This document shows positions 60,243 through 64,000 of a stretch of DNA of 64,000 nt, in pieces; within the stretch, counting starts at the first letter, position 1; every line of letters begins with the position of its first letter. The translations under genes were made by a program, and so were the position numbers. The notes under the pieces are model-generated. The model was not told where the DNA came from, ran no database searches, and was given only the letters and a program-made list of their open reading frames with translations. Origin of the DNA: Riptortus pedestris (taxonomy: Eukaryota > Arthropoda > Insecta > Hemiptera > Alydidae); assembly GCA_019009955.1 (NCBI GenBank), contig CM032229.1:76739001-76803000 (forward strand), in the 5' to 3' direction.

Positions 60243-60580
60243 AATAAGTGGTGAGCTGACAAATGTACAATGCTTCGCTACTATAGGGCCTTTACCAGCT
60301 ATATACTGGATTATGGCTGCATAGCATCATCATCTGCCAGTTGCAGCACGCTCAAAGCATTGGACGTTATACACAACGCTGGAATTAGGATATCAACAGC
60401 GGCTTTTCGAACAAGTCCCGTCAACAGTGTTTCTGTTGAAGCTGGTAAACCTCCACTGAAATGTGTTTGAAATTTCTCGCAATGTCAAGACCATTGAACC
60501 CTCCATGTTGAAATCATTTTTTAAACAGCCCACACTTACAGATTTACACACAAATTCAAACAAATAGAAAACCCTTAAAA
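60243..60580 (+). pseudogene. Non-LTR retrotransposon RT thumb/connection fragment
   Basis: The frame 60270-60470 encodes YYRAFTSYILDYGC, then LKALDVIHNAGIRIST, FRTSPVNSVSVEAGKPPL. This pattern is typical of the region after the RT palm in I/Jockey-superclade LINEs that carry RNase H. It goes out of frame after 60470 but weak continuity persists to about 60580. No palm or endonuclease is present, so it is not functional. Confidence 0.85.
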
Positions 60581-60705
60581 TTAAGATGTTCAGAATACAA
60601 TGAATAATTATTGATTCTCCCATTTACCCATACAGATAACTTTCCATGCCACCATAGAAAGGAAAAAAACTTAATGTTCGATTATAAAAAAAAATAAAAG
60701 AACTA

Positions 60706-60710
<5 letters not shown>

Positions 60711-60741
<31 letters not shown>
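60711..60741. repeat. (CA)n microsatellite
   Basis: About 31 bases of CA repeat at the edge of a minus-strand retroelement fragment. Confidence 0.95.
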
Positions 60742-60744
<3 letters not shown>

Positions 60745-60751
60745 ACATATG

Positions 60752-60988
60752 TATTTAGAAATATCACAGGCAATATTAAATGAATGACAAAAATGGCATA
60801 GAACTGTAGAACACTATCTGCGGGAAATAAAGCAACACTATCGCTTGTATAAAGGGAGGGTCTATCCAGCAGACGTGATAAAAGACGAGACGAAGTTGTA
60901 TTAACAAGAATTTGGATAGGACACTCACATTTAACACATTCAGACCTCACGACATGTCCAGAACATGCCATGAATCATTAACCCTTAA
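60752..60988 (-). pseudogene. Non-LTR retroelement 3'-end fragment, inverted pair member 1
   Basis: The minus-strand frame contains SECVKCECP, then TTSSRL and DSVLQFYAIFVIHLI. The Cys-x2-Cys-x-Cys-Pro pattern, followed by a short helical-looking end, fits the C-terminal tail after RNase H in I-type LINEs, although the intervening 'TVxHILxxC' pattern is degraded. It is inverted relative to 61709-61976. Confidence 0.6.
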
Positions 60989-61708
60989 ACACACACTGAC
61001 ACGGAGCATTGAATACTCAGAGATCCAAGAAACATGTACGAACGTCTTACAGAGAGGAGCCCACATATATTGACTATATATTAAATCACCTTAAAATTTG
61101 AATGTGATTTATAAAATTTAATTTCTCTCCTTTTTGTTTTGACTTGGTCAAAAATTTAATATAATTTTGGATAATTTAAAGTAATATAAATGTACTAATT
61201 TATAGAAATAACAAAACTTTTTTTTTTTATTAATACCATTTCAAATTGTTGTTTTTATTACTAGTTTAATGTTTATTTGTTGCCTTTATTACTTGTATTT
61301 AATGTTCATTTACTGTGTATAATATTTTATTTGTTGGTTCAGTTTTTTTGTTATTTTTCTGTATTTTTTTTTATTTTACATTGTTAAACTTTGATCCAAA
61401 TTTCCTAGATGATGGCGCTCGTGTATAAATGAATAATAATAAAAAAATAATTGTCATGAGAACCCCATAAGGACGGACGTTTGAATGTAAGAACTATGTT
61501 TTTTTTTTTTTCATTCAAAGAATATTTATATTTTTTAAAATTATATTAAACTTTTCCCTAATTTGAAATAAAAAACGCGAAGAAGTTAAATTTTGTAAAC
61601 TAAAATCACTTTCTAGATGATTAAGTATATAGTCGATATGTGGTTTCCAGTCTGTAGAAGTTCGTACATTTTTTGTAGAATCCGTAAGTATTCAATTTTT
61701 CTACAGCC
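60989..61708. other. AT-rich spacer between inverted fragments
   Basis: No gene or repeat recognised. Contains T-runs near 61219 and 61500. Confidence 0.4.
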
Positions 61709-61976
61709 TGTCAGTAAGTGTTTAATGGTTCATGGAATGTTCAGCAGAGAGTCTGTTCTTGTCAAGAGGTATGAGTGCGTTAAATGTGACTGCCCTACCC
61801 TAAGTCTCGTGAGTACAACTTCGTCTCATCTATCGTGAAGTACGTATGCTAGATGGCCACTCGCTCATAGAATGCTTTATTTCTAGCAGATATTGTCCTC
61901 CAGTTCTATGCCAACATTTTTGTCATCCATTTAATATTGCTTGTGATATTTCTAAATATACATATATTTATCTGGT
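61709..61976 (+). pseudogene. Non-LTR retroelement 3'-end fragment, inverted pair member 2
   Basis: YECVKCDCP and TTSSHLS in one frame, then after a frame change ADIVLQFYANIFVIHLI. It aligns over about 250 bases with the reverse complement of 60752-60988. The two are separated by about 0.7 kb of AT-rich DNA. Confidence 0.6.
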
Positions 61977-64000
61977 TCTCAGATTACGGGACTGTCCCGA
62001 TTAGCAAGAGTCCAGTGTATATAAAAATATATTGGTATGTATGTACTATTAGGTGTAGTTGATAAATTAAACATTAAATGGTCTCCCTTGTCGGTTGTAG
62101 AGAAAGGGGGGAGGGGTATAGGATTGGCAGGAAGGCCCATCAATCTTGAAGGGGGGGGGGGGGGGTGTAGTTCCTAATCTCTTCTACTACATAGGAGAGG
62201 ATACTTACTCAGCTATAGCCTCTTCAAGGAGGAAAAATACTCTCTTCAACTGGAAATATCTTATCAGAACAAGCCACTCAATAAACGTCAACTCTTTTCT
62301 ATATAAAATTGAATAAATAATAATAATTATAAATATACTGAACGTAAATGTATTAGGGTCACTTCATTCAACCCTTATCCGTTAAGAATCAAGACTATCT
62401 AGGGGTTGAGTGGATTTACACCGTGAATTTAAAATTTATGAGAAATTACATATACAAGCGACTAAAACACCAGCAATTATTTATCCATGATTAAAATGAG
62501 AAAAACACATTGATAACTAGATTACCGAATGGTGGCTAGCGGCTTCAGCGATTTTGTCATGAACGATGCCAAGCTCGTGAATGAATTTAAAAGTATTAAG
62601 ATTGACATTCACACGAGTGCTGAGATAATAGTATTGTTTTATACGAAGATATTCCTACCTCAATATCACAGACTGCAGCAAGAACTCTCTCAGACTCCTG
62701 ACACTAAAAGGATTTGTCAACTGAACACTGTTTGAATGGTGTTCCCTTAAAAATTTGTAGTTTTGCAGTATAGCAGCAGTCTTGTACCAGAAACTAACCA
62801 GTATTTCTCATGAAAAGACTCTCATATTATTCATCAGTCTCCGTACTATATCCTAGATATTCTCTACCAACATTCTTTATAAATATTTCCTAAAAGGAGA
62901 ACAGGACTCTTCCTTCCCACCCAGTGGTAAAACGACATTCATTTATTATTTACTATTAATTGCTTCTATCTATAGCATCAGCAAGGACTGTCCCTTTTCT
63001 AATTCAAGGGTAGGTCCATTTATTAAATTATTTTTTCACTACATCTGCTTTCGCAATGCCATATATACACCAAGTTAGAGTACAATTCTAGGAACAATGG
63101 AATATAGTATATGATATAATTTTTAAGTATAATTTCTATAGTTTTATGATTTTATTTAATGAGTTCCTCACTAATTAAATACTCGTACATATTGCCCATG
63201 TACCAATTCATTACTCTAAGTTTACAAAGTAAATTATGACCTGCGCCCTAATCATAAAGGATTAGGATCCGAAACCAGAGCTGTGTTTTCCTTTTTCCGA
63301 GTATATAAATAAACAACTTAAGCAAAAAAGAAGTAATAATAAAAAGTGGGCTAGAAATAGTCCGATTATTAAATGTTATAGATCCACATGATGTCAGATA
63401 TAGACGTTTGTGACAGTGGAAAGGAAATATTGGGAGCAAACAGTGTGTGAAGGGCAGGGCCGGGCTTGAGCAAACATAGCTCTACCTTATTCCATTAAGT
63501 GGGGACCCTGGACGTCCCGCTATATGCACAGCAAACAAGGGGAAAGCATTTCTCAAGGAACATATCTTAGCCATTTCTTCTTTATAGAGTACGTTTATAA
63601 GCAAACAGTTGGCAGAAAAAGTAGGCGGCTTAGCAGGATGATAAGATGGCGAAATATATGTGTGCTACATTCAAACATAACAACAGGCACGAAAAACTGG
63701 GTAGAGGGTTCCTAGTGATGGAATCGATCCGATAACATCATAGATATGAATAAGAAATTTCACTCTCTGTGATTCCTTCTAAAGGAAAGCTGGATGATGT
63801 TAGTTCCCATGGTAAAATGATGAGCCTCCACATCTGTTTTAGTTTCACGGGGAGTTGTAAGTCGAGTTGACCATCCATTGCGTAAGAAAGTATGATCACG
63901 ATTTTCCCAAAGGCTGTTGTTTTACAGGTTTCCCCTGAAAGCACTGAAAGGGACGAACTTTCAGTCAGTTGTCTTGACCCTTTGCACTTGACGAAACACC
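61977..64000. other. Unassigned DNA
   Basis: A 15-base G-run at 62151-62165 and several motif-free short frames. No gene, RNA or repeat copy recognised. Confidence 0.4.

Overview
The window looks like gene-poor nuclear DNA from an arthropod, most probably an insect. The base composition is strongly AT-rich. There are long TA, CA and GA microsatellites, tRNA-derived SINEs, decayed Jockey/I-type and Penelope-like retroelements, and no operon-like or intron-containing host gene that I can support. I cannot name the species. Nearly all short open reading frames are chance frames in AT-rich DNA or translations of microsatellites. No host protein-coding gene, rRNA, functional tRNA, CRISPR array or origin is claimed.

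The dominant content is one non-autonomous transposable element family, seen on both strands more than 20 times as full, truncated or composite copies. It is called the 'TA-core family' here. Its order is a 5' tip (GTCCGTCACGCAGGGGC), a subterminal AGCAGATTTCCC, an internal inverted-repeat pair, a C-rich tract, the GACCGCTAGAGCGGTAAC hairpin, a (TA)n microsatellite, a conserved 3' block, and a terminal hairpin that ends GGGAAATCTGCT, the inverse of the 5' subterminal motif. Copies sit in oligo-A/T without a clear target duplication. Subterminal inverted repeats, a 3' hairpin, a microsatellite core and T|T-type insertion resemble Helentron-derived elements (HINE, DINE-1-like). That class assignment is an inference. 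Subfamilies include a short form of about 0.6-0.7 kb, a form with an alternative 5' half, a long form with a tandem block, and a composite form with two diverged cores joined by a shared module.

Layout. 1-6.6 kb is mostly featureless AT-rich DNA. 6.6-13.3 kb has five or six TA-core copies and a GC-richer island. 13.3-20.7 kb has a fold-back made of two retroelement-tail-like arms, SINE pieces, a strong hairpin and a cluster of minus-strand TA-core copies. 21.6-22.5 kb is a minus-strand Jockey reverse-transcriptase pseudogene next to a SINE with target duplications. 24-26 kb is GC-richer with a second SINE bounded by a perfect target duplication. 26.7-29.3 kb is a pair of direct repeats of about 0.5-0.6 kb enclosing a Penelope-like fragment. 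29-39 kb is sparse, with one fold-back element, one full TA-core copy and a long poly-A. 39.9-60.1 kb is dense in TA-core copies. It contains a local tandem duplication that supplies an empty site for one insertion, and an inverted pair of TA-core/Jockey junctions. 60.2-62 kb holds further non-LTR fragments, and the last 2 kb is unassigned.

The elements do not form a pathway. Their interest lies in structural history: solo terminal hairpin, tandem 5' tips, shared 3' flank, microsatellite-linked mosaics and composite copies. No computation or database search was run. Boundaries were placed by eye and may be off by a few bases.
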